A DNA stretch of 64,000 nucleotides from Streptomyces sp. S4.7 (GTDB lineage: Bacteria > Actinomycetota > Actinomycetes > Streptomycetales > Streptomycetaceae), in contig NZ_CP048397.1 in NCBI RefSeq assembly GCF_010384365.1, forward strand, positions 2,542,001 through 2,606,000, read 5' to 3'. The notes under the pieces were generated by a model, which was not told the DNA's origin, made no database searches, and saw only the letters and a program-made list of their open reading frames with translations. The position numbers and the translations under genes were made by a program. The first letter of the stretch is position 1. The number at the start of each line of letters is the position of its first letter. Of this stretch, positions 43,280-52,843 are shown piece by piece.

Positions 43280-43867
43280 TCACGGCATCATGGTCTCGAC
43301 GAGCGTCTCCTGGAGCGCCCCGAGCCACAGGTACGCCATCACCATCGGCTTGCGGGGGTCCGAGTCCGGCAGCCGGTACAGGCTCTCGCCCTCGTCCTCG
43401 TCGGAGACGTCCAGCCTGCTGCCGATCGTCAGGCGCAGGTCGTTGAGCGCGCCGAGCCAGTGCCGGCAGTCCTCGGGCGTCAGCTTCAGTACGGCCCCGC
43501 CCTCGCCGGACGCGGAGAGGGCGTCCAGGTCGCGGACGACGGCCAGGCCGTCCTCGCGCTTGCGGCTCCGCAGGTCGTTCTCGGTGAAGCGCCTGAACTC
43601 GGAGGCGTACTCGCGCAGTTCGTCGTCGGTGTCGTCGCCGAAGCCGTACGCGTCCGGGAAGAGCCGGGCGAGCGCGGGGTCGGACGGCGGTTCGCTCGGC
43701 CCCTCCGCGAAGAGCGCGGCCAGGGGGTCCTCGCCCTGGGCCGGTTCGTCGCCGGGGCCGATCAGCTCCAGGAGCTGCACGGCGAGGGAGCGCAGGATGG
43801 AGATCTCGACCTCGTCGAGCGCGACGGCGGCGCCACCGCCGGGGATCGCCTCGAACTGCCCGGCCAT
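43280..43867 (-). CDS. DUF2017 family protein
   Basis: A 195-residue acidic, mostly helical protein with LDEVEISILRSLAVQLLELI, a variable acidic linker, and ALYRLPDSDP-like LYRLPDSDPRKPMVMAYLWL. The family always travels with clpS in actinobacteria, here overlapping it by one base (TGATG), so a link with ClpS/ClpCP proteolysis is likely but untested. Confidence 0.88.
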   Translation of the reverse strand: MAGQFEAIPGGGAAVALDEVEISILRSLAVQLLELIGPGDEPAQGEDPLAALFAEGPSEPPSDPALARLFPDAYGFGDDTDDELREYASEFRRFTENDLRSRKREDGLAVVRDLDALSASGEGGAVLKLTPEDCRHWLGALNDLRLTIGSRLDVSDEDEGESLYRLPDSDPRKPMVMAYLWLGALQETLVETMMP

Positions 43868-44172
43868 CAGCCGGCGTCCTGGGAGAGCGTGGCCCACAGG
43901 CCGTATCCGTGCATCGCCTGCACGTCGCGTTCCATCTCCTCGCGGCTGCCGCTGGAGACGATGGCGCGGCCCTTCTGGTGGACGTCGAGCATCAGCTTGT
44001 GCGCCTTGTCCTTGGAGTAGCCGAAGTACGTCTGGAAGACGTAGGTCACATAACTCATGAGGTTGACCGGGTCGTTGTGGACGATCGTCATCCACGGCAC
44101 GTCAGGTTCCGGGACGGTGAACGTCTCCTCGGCCGACTCGGGAAGTTCGATCTCTGTCGGGGCAACACTCAC
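43867..44172 (-). CDS. clpS: ATP-dependent Clp protease adaptor ClpS
   Basis: A 101-residue adaptor with [40 protein letters not shown] and [20 protein letters not shown], the standard ClpS fold that binds N-degron substrates (HNDPVN hydrophobic pocket) and hands them to ClpC. The unstructured N-terminus is longer than in E. coli, common in actinobacteria. It is co-translated with DUF2017. Confidence 0.95.
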   Translation of the reverse strand: MSVAPTEIELPESAEETFTVPEPDVPWMTIVHNDPVNLMSYVTYVFQTYFGYSKDKAHKLMLDVHQKGRAIVSSGSREEMERDVQAMHGYGLWATLSQDAG

Positions 44173-44373
44173 GGTTCGGGACGACCTTCTTCTCCGCCGG
44201 GGGTCCCGGGACGCGCCCCGGGATGCACAGCCTCACAGCCCCATGCTGCCACCAGGAGGGGCCTGTCGCACAAACGGCGGCCCCGGAGGCTTCCGAGTCG
44301 CCTCCGACCCGCCGGGCTCAGGGCGTTCACTAGAAATCGTCAAACTGACGAGATCCGCTGTAGCATCGCTCGT

Positions 44374-45729
44374 ATGAACTCTGCGGACCTTGAGAACGGC
44401 CTGGCGAAGGACGAGGGCGGCCGACGGGTCGGCGTCCCGTCGACCGCGCTCTTCACCGACCAGTACGAGTTGACGATGCTGCGGGCGGCGCTGCGGGCGG
44501 GCACGGCCGAGCGCCGCTCCGTCTTCGAGGTGTTCACCCGGCGGCTGCCCGAGGGGCGGCGTTACGGAGTGGTCGCGGGTACCGGGCGCGTCCTCGACGC
44601 CGTCGAGAACTTCCGCTTCGACGAGGACGTCCTCGGCTTTCTGCGCGAGCGCGAGATCGTCGACGGCGCGACGCTCGACTGGCTCGCCGGCTACCGCTTC
44701 AGCGGGGACATCTGGGGCTACCGGGAGGGCGAGGTGTACTTCCCCGGCTCGCCGATCCTGCGGGTCGAGGGCTCCTTCGCCGAATGCGTGCTGCTGGAGA
44801 CCGTGATCCTGTCGATCCTCAACCACGACTCGGCGATCGCCGCCGCCGCGTCCCGGATGTCGGCCGCGGCCGGCGGGCGCCCGCTGATCGAGATGGGCGC
44901 GCGCCGCACGCACGAACTGGCCGCCGTCGCCGCGTCGCGCGCCGCGTACGTGGGCGGCTTCGACACCACGTCGGACCTGGCGGCCGGGTTCCGTTACGGC
45001 ATCCCGACGGTGGGCACCAGCGCGCACGCCTTCACGCTGCTGCACGACGACGAGCGGCACGCGTTCCAGGCCCAGGTCGACGCGCTCGGCAGCGGTACGA
45101 CGCTGCTCGTGGACACCTACGACGTGGCGGAGGCGGTCCGGACGGCCGTGGACGTCGCGGGGCCCGAGCTGGGGGCCGTGCGCATCGACTCCGGCGACCT
45201 GCTGCTCGTCGCGCACCGGGTGCGGCAGCAACTGGACGAACTGGGCGCGGTGAACACCCGGATCGTGGTCACCTCCGACCTGGACGAGTACGCGATCGCC
45301 TCGCTGGCCGCGGCGCCGGTGGACGCCTACGGGGTCGGCACCCAGCTGGTCACCGGCAGCGGCAACCCGACCTGCTCCATGGTGTACAAACTGGTCGCCC
45401 GTGCCCACTCCGGCGATCCGAAGGCGCCGATGCACGCGGTGGCGAAGAAGGCGGTGGGCGGCAAGACGTCGATCGGCGGCCGCAAGTGGGCGGCGCGGCG
45501 GGTGGACGCCGAGGGGTACGCGGAGGCCGAGGTCGTCGGGACCGGGCCCGTACCCGCGGACCTGCTGGACCGGCAGCTACTGGTTGAGCTGGTCAAGGGC
45601 GGCGAGGTGGTCGCGCGCGAGCCCCTGGACGCGGTACGGGACCGGCACGTCGAGGCGCGGGCGGCGCTGCCGATGTCGGCGATCCAGCTGTCGCGCGGTG
45701 AGCCGGTCATCCCGACCGTCTACATGTGA
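44374..45729 (+). CDS. pncB: nicotinate phosphoribosyltransferase
   Basis: A 451-residue enzyme that makes nicotinate mononucleotide from nicotinate and PRPP in NAD salvage. It has the substrate region TDQYELTMLRAALR, MGARRTHELAAVAASRAAYV, the catalytic FDTTSD and GTSAHAFTLLHDDE, and VDTYD and VRIDSGDL phosphate sites. ATG 44374 is chosen because the earlier open frame is antisense to clpS. A TAGCAT -10-like box at 44361 suggests a short or absent leader. pncA follows. Confidence 0.93.
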   Translation: MNSADLENGLAKDEGGRRVGVPSTALFTDQYELTMLRAALRAGTAERRSVFEVFTRRLPEGRRYGVVAGTGRVLDAVENFRFDEDVLGFLREREIVDGATLDWLAGYRFSGDIWGYREGEVYFPGSPILRVEGSFAECVLLETVILSILNHDSAIAAAASRMSAAAGGRPLIEMGARRTHELAAVAASRAAYVGGFDTTSDLAAGFRYGIPTVGTSAHAFTLLHDDERHAFQAQVDALGSGTTLLVDTYDVAEAVRTAVDVAGPELGAVRIDSGDLLLVAHRVRQQLDELGAVNTRIVVTSDLDEYAIASLAAAPVDAYGVGTQLVTGSGNPTCSMVYKLVARAHSGDPKAPMHAVAKKAVGGKTSIGGRKWAARRVDAEGYAEAEVVGTGPVPADLLDRQLLVELVKGGEVVAREPLDAVRDRHVEARAALPMSAIQLSRGEPVIPTVYM

Positions 45730-45865
45730 CGGGCACGAGGTTTGGAAGAGGGGTGGCACGCATGAACGGACGGCGACCGGGAACGCCAGGCTCCGAGAGG
45801 CCAACCGGAACGGGAAGCCATAGGCTCGGTGGCCCCCGCCCGCTCCCCAGCGAAGGACACCCGCC

Positions 45866-46450
45866 ATGCACCGCGCACTGATAGTCGTGGACGTTCAGAA
45901 CGACTTCTGCGAGGGCGGCAGCCTCGCGGTGTCGGGCGGCGCCGACGTGGCCGCCGCCATCACCGATCTGATCGGACAGACGACGGCCGGCTACCGCCAC
46001 GTCGTCGCGACACGTGACCACCACATCGATCCGGGTGACCACTTCTCCGCGCGCCCCGATTTCGTGCACTCGTGGCCGGTGCACTGTGTGGCGGGCACGG
46101 AGGGGGTGGGCTTCCATCCGAACTTCGCGCCCGCGGTCGCCTCGGGTTCGATCGACGCGGTCTTCGACAAGGGCGCCTACGCGGCGGCGTACAGCGGCTT
46201 CGAGGGCGCCGACGAGAACGGGGTCCGGCTGGCGGAGTGGCTCAGGGCGCGCGAGGTGTCGGAGGTCGACGTGGTCGGCATCGCGACCGACCACTGCGTA
46301 CGCGCGACCGCCCTGGACGCGGCGCGCGAGGGATTCACCACCCACGTGCTGCTGGACCTGACGGCGGGCGTCTCCAAGGAGACGACGGACCGCGCCCTGA
46401 CGCAGATGCGCGAGGCGAACGTCCACCTGACGGGCAAGCCGGTGGTGTAG
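45866..46450 (+). CDS. pncA: nicotinamidase (isochorismatase family)
   Basis: A 194-residue enzyme converting nicotinamide to nicotinate, feeding PncB. The catalytic triad is visible: Asp in VVDVQNDFCEGG, Lys in FDKGAYAAAYSGFEG, and Cys in GIATDHCVRATALDA. The metal site DHHIDPGDHF is present. It starts at ATG 45866, 136 bases after pncB in the same direction. Confidence 0.94.
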   Translation: MHRALIVVDVQNDFCEGGSLAVSGGADVAAAITDLIGQTTAGYRHVVATRDHHIDPGDHFSARPDFVHSWPVHCVAGTEGVGFHPNFAPAVASGSIDAVFDKGAYAAAYSGFEGADENGVRLAEWLRAREVSEVDVVGIATDHCVRATALDAAREGFTTHVLLDLTAGVSKETTDRALTQMREANVHLTGKPVV

Positions 46451-46571
46451 GCCGCGGGACCGGACGCAGCCGGCCCCCGGCCGGACCGGCCCCCACCGCG
46501 CCGCCGCAGCGCGGGCGGCCCGCGCCCCGTGCGGCTCTGCCACCGGACGTCCCGAGCCCGCCGGGTGGCCG

Positions 46572-47006
46572 CTACGCCGCGCTGCCGCTGTCCGTGCGAA
46601 GACCCGGGCGGCGCCAGGAGGGGGAGCCGGGTGGGGGGAGCGCCGGCGGGGGCGTGAAGGTGGGGCGCAGCGGTGGGCGGGGGTCGGGGGGCCCGTAGCG
46701 GCGGGCCGGGCGCAGCAGGGACCGTATGGGCTGCCAGAGCTCCTCCGCGCACTCCGGGGTGGCCCGCCAGACCAGACCGTCCGGATGGTGCAGCACCGCC
46801 GTGATCTCGTCCGGTGTCGGCGGTTCCGCGTTGCCGCGGAGATAGACGGCGCGCAGTCCCAGATTCCGCAGCCTGGTCAGGGCGCGGGCCCGGTTCATCG
46901 CGTGCACCAGGATCCGTACGGTGCGGCCCTCGGCGGCCGGGCTGGGCACGGTCAGCGCCACCACCACGGTCCCGTTCGGGAGCCTGCTGAAGCCTCCACC
47001 TGCCAT
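46572..47006 (-). CDS. hypothetical protein with Pro-rich tail
   Basis: A 144-residue protein. The first 90 residues form an alpha/beta module (NGTVVVALTVPSPAAEGRTV, RILVHAMNRARALTRLRNLG, EITAVLHHPDGLVWRA). The tail is rich in proline and arginine (RPPLRPTFTPPPALPPPGSP). No known domain. It may be a conserved Streptomyces family, as the same position near the M6 protease appears in relatives from memory. Confidence 0.65.
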   Translation of the reverse strand: MAGGGFSRLPNGTVVVALTVPSPAAEGRTVRILVHAMNRARALTRLRNLGLRAVYLRGNAEPPTPDEITAVLHHPDGLVWRATPECAEELWQPIRSLLRPARRYGPPDPRPPLRPTFTPPPALPPPGSPSWRRPGLRTDSGSAA

Positions 47007-47068
47007 GTGTCCTCGATCCCCCCGTGAGACGTCGTGTCAATAAGAGTCGGTAGGACGCACCTAAACAC

Positions 47069-47104
47069 GATCGGCCGCCGCCCGCTAGGGGGCGACGGCC
47101 GATC
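47069..47104 (-). terminator. terminator of the M6 protease gene
   Basis: GATCGGCCG and CGCCC pair with GGGCG and CGGCCGATC (one C-A mismatch) around a short loop, 26 bases past the protease stop. Confidence 0.75.
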
Positions 47105-47129
47105 ATGGTTTGACCTGCGGTTATGCCTT

Positions 47130-49544
47130 TTACTTGGTCGAGCGGTCCACCTTCACCGTGACCGTGGAGCCACTGAGCGGCTCCTTCACGATGCTGATCT
47201 TGGTGTTGGTGTCAGGAACGTCGACACCGGCGGTGGGGTTCTCCTCGTACCAGTACGTGCCCTTGCGGTCGTCGAAGACGGGCTTGCCCGCCTGCGCGGC
47301 GATCCGCTGCGCCACGTCGGCCTTGTGGAGCTTGAACGAGTCGGTCGGGAACCAGCTGAACGACGAGTCGAACGCCTGGATCCTGTTGCGCATCAGCGTG
47401 CCGTCCGCCCACTTCAGGGGCTTGGCGTGCGCGTCGACCGGCAGGATCAGACCCTTGCCGGGGTGGACGCTGGTGTTGTTGTCCTTCTGCGAGGTGTCCC
47501 AGAGCCAGATCATCAGGCCGTTCTGGTACGCGTAGTGCTCGACCCAGCCGTCCTTCGGCGCCTTGAAGCCGAAGTTGTACGGGCCCGACTTGAGGGTCTT
47601 GTCGTAGCTGACGTACTGCCGGTTCTCCGCGATGTAGAACTGGTCGTAGTCCTGGGTGAACGACTCACCGATGCGCGAGAAGCCCTTCGCGGTCCAGCCC
47701 GCGTCGTCCGCCTCGGCGTTGTCGGTGAACAGCGGGGCGCCGTCGGCGACGACACTGATCGTGTCGGCCGCGAAGCCCTTGCCGCCCGCGCCGCCGTCCG
47801 TCTGGTAGCGGAAGCGGACGTCGACCTTCTTGCCCGCGTACGCGTCCAGCGTGTAGACGAGCTTCTTGTGGGCGCCGGAGACACCGGTCAGGGCCGGCTT
47901 GTCGCCCGCGTCACGCGTGATGGCCTTGCCGTCGGCGGTGCCGTCGACCGGGGTCCAGTTGGTGCCGTCCTCCGACACCTCGGCGTACAGGTAGTCGTAG
48001 TTGGCCTCGATGTCCCACCAGCCGTCCAGTTCCAGCGACGCCTTGGCCTTGCCGGTGAGGTCGACGGAGCGGGTGAGGGTGTTCTTGAGGTCGTCACCCA
48101 TGTCGCTCCACCACTGCTTGGAGCCCTCGGCGGGCTTCACGACAGTCGTGGTGACCGGCTTCTTCGGCAGCTCGACGACGAGCGCCTGCGGGTTCTTCGT
48201 GTTGTACGCGGAAACGCCCAGCTTGTGGGTCGACGCCGTCGCGGCCTTGGCCTCGTCGTAGTCGAGCCAGCCCAGCTGGAGCTTGTCCCAGGCGGTCATG
48301 TCGCCGGGCAGGTCGCCGATCTCGCCCTGGCCCCGGCCGAGCCAGGAACCGGAGGACATCAGGGACCAGAATCCGGTGGAGTTCTCGCCGCCGCCCGAGG
48401 TGTCGTACAGGTCGGGCAGACCGAGGTCGTGGCCGTACTCGTGCGCGAAGACGCCGAGTCCGCCGTTCTCCGGCTGCATCGTGTAGTCGCCGACCCAGAT
48501 GCCGGTCTCACCGATCTGGGTTCCGCCGGACTTGTTGTCCGCGGGGCCCGTCTTGCCGGCGTCCGTGCCGTACGCGTACCAGCGGTGCGCCCACAGGGCG
48601 TTCTCGCCCTCGGCGCCGCCGCCGGCCGACTCGTCCTCGCCCGCGTGGACGATCTGGAAGTGGTCGATGTACCCGTCGGGCTCGTTGAAGTCGCCGTCGC
48701 CGTCGAAGTCGTAGCGGTCCCACTCGTCGTACGACGCGAGGTCGGCCTTGATCTGCGCGTCCGTCCGGCCCTTGGCCTTCTGGTCGGCGGCCCAGGCGGT
48801 GGTGCCGTCGCGCACCGCGTCCCAGACGTTGGCGCAGTTGGAGTCGCCGCAGTAGTTCGAGCCGTAACGGGCCTCGTTGTACTTGACCTTGACCCAGTCG
48901 GAGACCGCACCGTCGACCGAGTACCGGCCGGACGAGGTCTTCTCGTAGTAGGTCTTCAGCGACTCCTTCGGCTTGCCGGCCGCGTCCTTGCCCTCACCGA
49001 AGTAGAGGTCCTGGAAGTGCTGCTGGTTGTAGTCGGCCTGCCAGGCGGTGGAGTTGTCCACCTTCCGGTCGGGCTCCGCTATCTCGTTGTGCTGCGGGCC
49101 GGGCTCGCCGCCGTACTTCTTGATGGGGGCCTCGGGGCCGTCCGCACCGTCGGGGTCGTACATGGTGGTGTCGTCGACCTCGTCGCCGAACTCCACCAGG
49201 ATCGTGAAGATCTTGTCGGTCTTCTCCCGGCCGAGCTCGACGTACTTCTTGTCGTCGAGCTTGACGACCTTGGAGCCGTCGCGCTTGAGGACCTTCGCGT
49301 CGCCGGCCAGCACCTGCTCCAGGGCGGCCTTCCGCTGCTGCTCCTGCTGCTTGCTGAAGGGGCCTTCGAGGTCGTGCTCGACATGGCCCTTCTGCGGCGC
49401 CGGGTCGCGGCGCTCGATACTCGCCGGACCTGCTGTGGGGCTGTCCTCGGCCTGCGCCGGGGTGAGCGCCGACGCCGTCGCGGCTGCCGTGGCGAGGGCC
49501 ACGAACACCGCGGACGCTCTGATCGCCCGTCGATTGATGGTCAC
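47130..49544 (-). CDS. secreted immune-inhibitor-A-like M6 metalloprotease
   Basis: An 804-residue protein with a Sec signal peptide (AIRASAVFVALATAAATASA, cut near AQA-ED), a propeptide, and an M6 catalytic domain with HEYGHDLGLPDLYDT (HExxHxxGxxD) near residue 365. A C-terminal half of beta-sandwich modules follows, including an MAM-like SLELDGWWDIEANYDYLYAE. Such proteases degrade extracellular proteins. GTG 49544 is chosen for GAGAGGAAA upstream and the signal peptide; the frame runs on to 49685 without sense. Confidence 0.92.
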   Translation of the reverse strand: MTINRRAIRASAVFVALATAAATASALTPAQAEDSPTAGPASIERRDPAPQKGHVEHDLEGPFSKQQEQQRKAALEQVLAGDAKVLKRDGSKVVKLDDKKYVELGREKTDKIFTILVEFGDEVDDTTMYDPDGADGPEAPIKKYGGEPGPQHNEIAEPDRKVDNSTAWQADYNQQHFQDLYFGEGKDAAGKPKESLKTYYEKTSSGRYSVDGAVSDWVKVKYNEARYGSNYCGDSNCANVWDAVRDGTTAWAADQKAKGRTDAQIKADLASYDEWDRYDFDGDGDFNEPDGYIDHFQIVHAGEDESAGGGAEGENALWAHRWYAYGTDAGKTGPADNKSGGTQIGETGIWVGDYTMQPENGGLGVFAHEYGHDLGLPDLYDTSGGGENSTGFWSLMSSGSWLGRGQGEIGDLPGDMTAWDKLQLGWLDYDEAKAATASTHKLGVSAYNTKNPQALVVELPKKPVTTTVVKPAEGSKQWWSDMGDDLKNTLTRSVDLTGKAKASLELDGWWDIEANYDYLYAEVSEDGTNWTPVDGTADGKAITRDAGDKPALTGVSGAHKKLVYTLDAYAGKKVDVRFRYQTDGGAGGKGFAADTISVVADGAPLFTDNAEADDAGWTAKGFSRIGESFTQDYDQFYIAENRQYVSYDKTLKSGPYNFGFKAPKDGWVEHYAYQNGLMIWLWDTSQKDNNTSVHPGKGLILPVDAHAKPLKWADGTLMRNRIQAFDSSFSWFPTDSFKLHKADVAQRIAAQAGKPVFDDRKGTYWYEENPTAGVDVPDTNTKISIVKEPLSGSTVTVKVDRSTK

Positions 49545-49941
49545 TTGACGTTTCCTCTCCCCGCACCCGGAGTCCGCGGACCGGATGTGTGGGGATCCGC
49601 GCGCGGGGTGCGCGTCACAAGTGACGACATTCGACCGGAGTTGAAGGAGAAAAGACAGCCCTTGACTTGAACAGGCCAAGTGCACTATGCACGAGTTCAG
49701 TTCCGGAATCCGGACACCGAAGGACCGGACTGCGGGCGCACCGAGGTGTCATATAGCGGGGGCGTGTGACTCCGTGCGCCCCCCATGCTCCGGCCTCGTG
49801 GGTTAGGTCACGCTTACTGTCGGTTCCTGCCGGGCATTCACCGTCGTAGGGTCATTTGACAGAGCGACCCCGCGGAGACACGCGAGACACCCCCAACACC
49901 CCCGAAATCAATCCCGATTGCCCCGAGGGACGGATACAGCC
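49545..49941. other. 397-bp divergent intergenic region
   Basis: It holds the promoters of the M6 protease (minus) and the small membrane protein (plus). TTGACT at 49662 is a possible -35 box in the plus direction, with TATGCA 18 bases on, but it is far from the gene. No ORF, RNA or strong repeat is visible. Confidence 0.4.
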
Positions 49942-50241
49942 ATGCCGCGTCCGACTGCCGCACAGCTTGCCTACGGTTCCGCAACCGTCGTCCTCGCCAC
50001 ACTCTCGATGCTGCTGCTCTCCGGCGTCACGTCGGTCGTCGGCATCGCGGTGATCGCGCTCGTCGCCCTCTGTCTCGGCGTTCTGGTGTCCGTGAAGGCG
50101 GCCGAGCCACGCAGCTCGACAGCCACTCATCCGGTGTCCGCCGGTCGTACGGAGCACGTCAGTACCTCCTCGTCCTCGGGCCCCGCCACCGGATCGTCGT
50201 CCGCCGCGCAGACCCGGGTTCCGGCGTCACTGCGCCGCTGA
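49942..50241 (+). CDS. small membrane protein, hypothetical
   Basis: A 99-residue protein with two membrane helices (LAYGSATVVLATLSMLLLSG and VVGIAVIALVALCLGVLVSV) and a Ser/Thr-rich tail outside or inside the cell. GAGGGA precedes ATG 49942. It overlaps the convergent RDD gene by 15 bases. No family recognised. Confidence 0.65.
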   Translation: MPRPTAAQLAYGSATVVLATLSMLLLSGVTSVVGIAVIALVALCLGVLVSVKAAEPRSSTATHPVSAGRTEHVSTSSSSGPATGSSSAAQTRVPASLRR

Positions 50242-50934
50242 CACCACCACGGTCTTCGCCGCCTTGTCGTGCAGCCCCTGCCGGTAGGGCCGGTCGACCA
50301 GGATCAGAATCAGGATCAGCAGCGGCCAGAAGCAGGCGCAGCAGACGAGTGCGGGGACCCAGAGCACGAGGGCCCGCAGGAGCGAGGACCGGGAGTCGGG
50401 CACGCGTCCGTCGTTGAGCATCGCCACGCGGATCTTGAAGAGCCGCTTGCCGAGGGTCTGGCCGCCCCACTGCGTCATGACCGCGTCGTAGCCGACGAAC
50501 GCCACGATGGTGATGATCCGGAAGACCCACTGCCCGCCGCCGTTCACGCCGTTGACAGCGTCGTCCCAGTTGTCGGAGCTGTTCGACCAGCGGTGGTAGA
50601 CGTTGAACGGGATGCTGATGAGCGCGAGCGGGATCGCGACGATGATCCAGTCGACGATCCGCGCGAGGATGCGCTTGCCCATGGGCGCGAGCGGCGGCAT
50701 GCCGCGGAGCGGATCGTTCCCGCCGTACGGGTCACCGGGAGGCGGCGGCGCGGATCCGCCGTACGGGTCGCCCGGCGGCGGCGGGTTGGCACCGCCGTAC
50801 GGTTCACCGTAACGAGGCGGCGTACCGCCACCCGGAGGCGTACCACCGGCCGGCGGCGGCCCGTCGGGCGGCGGCTGCTTGCGGAACGGGTCGTCCTCGG
50901 GCGGCTGACCGGGCGTCGGCTGATCGTTGCTCAT
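50227..50934 (-). CDS. RDD-family membrane protein with Pro/Gly repeats
   Basis: A 235-residue protein. The N-terminal 85 residues are repeats close to PPPPGDPYGG. The RDD domain follows: MGKRILARIVDWIIVAIPLA, TLGKRLFKIRVAMLNDGRVP with the Arg-Asp-Asp-type motif R-x-x-D, and LVDRPYRQGLHDKAAKT. RDD proteins are thought to transport small solutes or ions. It is followed upstream by a second RDD gene in tandem. Confidence 0.85.
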   Translation of the reverse strand: MSNDQPTPGQPPEDDPFRKQPPPDGPPPAGGTPPGGGTPPRYGEPYGGANPPPPGDPYGGSAPPPPGDPYGGNDPLRGMPPLAPMGKRILARIVDWIIVAIPLALISIPFNVYHRWSNSSDNWDDAVNGVNGGGQWVFRIITIVAFVGYDAVMTQWGGQTLGKRLFKIRVAMLNDGRVPDSRSSLLRALVLWVPALVCCACFWPLLILILILVDRPYRQGLHDKAAKTVVVSAAQ

Positions 50935-51020
50935 GGGGGCAGTGCACCCCGCCGTGCGGCTGCCCGCAACGGCTCACCGGCCGTTCGGGGGAGCCGCCAC
51001 CGCCCGCGGATGACCCCGCG

Positions 51021-52613
51021 TCACCCCGCGACGAACGTACGCGCCGCCTTGTCGTGCCAGCACTGCCGCCACGGCCGGTCGAAGACGCACCACAGCACGT
51101 TCAGTACGCCGACGACGAGCACCCCGAGCACCCCGTACACGAGCCAGCGGCGCAGCGCCGAGCCGAAGGAGGGGGCCTCGAACGACTCGATGTCCCGCAC
51201 CTCCAGACCGCACAGCTTCTTGCCGAGTGTCCGGCCCCACTTGGCGGTCGGCAGCGCCTCGTACAGGACGCCGATGACCAGCAGCGCGGCGAGCACCGCG
51301 CCGAAGTAGCCGGCGGTCGTGCCGTCGATCAGCCAGACCGTGACGGTCTCGCCGGTCTGCTTCGCGGCCTCGACCTTGTCGTCGATGTGGGCGAGCGCCT
51401 TGGACACCAGAGGTACGGAGACGGCACCGACGATCCCGAGGAGGACGACGCTGTCGATCAGCCGGGCGGCGAACCGCTTGCCCAGTCCGGCGGGGCGCGC
51501 CGCCGCCTGGGCCTGGGCGGCTTGCAGGAACGGGTCGTTGACCGGTGGCTTCCACGGCACCACCGGCCCTCCCGCGGCCGGGTCGGCGCCGGTGGACGGC
51601 GTGCCCGGTGACTGCGCGAGCTGGTGCACCTGCTGCGCCCAGGAGGGCGAACCGCCGCCGGGGCCGGGTGCGAGCGGGCCGGTGGCGGGGGGCTGCATGG
51701 AGCGGAACTGGAGCGGGTCGGGCTGCTGCGGGGTGTGCGGCTGGGGTTGGGGCTGGTGCGGCTGAGGTTGGGGCTGGTGCGGCTGCTGAGGTGTCTGCGG
51801 CGGGGCCGCCGCCGGGCCGCCGGAGCGGGGCCGCACGGCGCGGATGGCCATGGTGCCCTCGGTCTGACCCGTACGGCCCGTGGCCTGCTCGCCTCGCGGA
51901 CCGCCGCCCACCGGGCGGATGGTGACGGTGCCGTCGGTGGGCGCCTCGGCGCCTCGCGGCGCGGGGCCGGTGCCCGCGTCCGGGCGCGGGCCCCGGCCCC
52001 CGCGTCCGGGGCGCGGGACGCGGATCGCGACCGTGCCCTCGGGGGGTGAGTCGCCGTCACCCGGGCCCGAGCCGGGGCCGGGGCCCAGGGCCCGTACGCC
52101 GGGCAGCGCGCCGCCGGTGGGATCGGCAGGGGGCTCCGCCGCCTGGCCGGGCACCCGGGGGTCGCGCGAGTCCCGCCCGTACCGGGGGTCCTTGGCGTCC
52201 TCCGGTTCCGGCGCGCCCTGCGCGGCGGGCCGGCTCCGCGCGTCCTGCGGACCCTCGCCCCAGGAGACGCGGGCGTCGCGCTCGCCGCCGAAGCCGCTCT
52301 GCCTGCGGGCGTCGGCCTGCCAGACGGAGGCCGGTTCCTGACGGGGCTCCCCGGCGGGGTCCTCGTCGAAGAACATCGGCCCCGTCTCCTCGACCGCCGG
52401 GGCCGGGGTCCGCCGGGCCGCCGGGCCGGGGGGCGCCGCGGCCACCCCCGGGGGCGGTTCCGGCATGGCCTCGCCGGACTGCGGCGCCGGCCGGCTGGTG
52501 CCGGGTACCCAGGACCCGCCGTTCCAGTACCGGACATAGCCGGGGATGGACGGGTCCGGGTAGTAGCCGGGGGAAGGGCTGCCGTCTCCGGTTGCCGAGG
52601 TCGGGGCGCTCAT
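51021..52613 (-). CDS. DUF2510 + RDD membrane protein with long disordered linker
   Basis: A 530-residue protein. DUF2510 lies at the N-terminus (PGYYPDPSIPGYVRYWNGGS). Then comes about 330 residues of Pro/Gly/Ala/Gln-rich linker, with a QPQPHQPQPQPH repeat and two TVTIRP/VAIRVPRPG-like strands (TMAIRAVRPR, TVAIRVPRPG, TVTIRPVGGG). The C-terminal RDD domain is GKRFAARLIDSVVLLGIVGA to FDRPWRQCWHDKAARTF. It is paralogous to the next gene. ATG 52613 is preferred over the frame start at 52661. Confidence 0.85.
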   Translation of the reverse strand: MSAPTSATGDGSPSPGYYPDPSIPGYVRYWNGGSWVPGTSRPAPQSGEAMPEPPPGVAAAPPGPAARRTPAPAVEETGPMFFDEDPAGEPRQEPASVWQADARRQSGFGGERDARVSWGEGPQDARSRPAAQGAPEPEDAKDPRYGRDSRDPRVPGQAAEPPADPTGGALPGVRALGPGPGSGPGDGDSPPEGTVAIRVPRPGRGGRGPRPDAGTGPAPRGAEAPTDGTVTIRPVGGGPRGEQATGRTGQTEGTMAIRAVRPRSGGPAAAPPQTPQQPHQPQPQPHQPQPQPHTPQQPDPLQFRSMQPPATGPLAPGPGGGSPSWAQQVHQLAQSPGTPSTGADPAAGGPVVPWKPPVNDPFLQAAQAQAAARPAGLGKRFAARLIDSVVLLGIVGAVSVPLVSKALAHIDDKVEAAKQTGETVTVWLIDGTTAGYFGAVLAALLVIGVLYEALPTAKWGRTLGKKLCGLEVRDIESFEAPSFGSALRRWLVYGVLGVLVVGVLNVLWCVFDRPWRQCWHDKAARTFVAG

Positions 52614-52843
52614 CACCGTGGTCCCGTATCTCTTCGATGGGCTCAACTCAAGGGTCCACATCTATCAGACCACCGCACGGCCCCGGGTCCATCCAGCCGT
52701 TTGGACCTCGATTCGGTCACGAAAGAGTCACGGTACGTCGCGGGAGCAAGTTCTTGCCCGAAGTCGCGTAATCAACGCGGGAGTCGGCGCTCTCAAACGG
52801 TACGGCCCACACCCCGGGCACCGTACGACGAAGGAGCACTGAC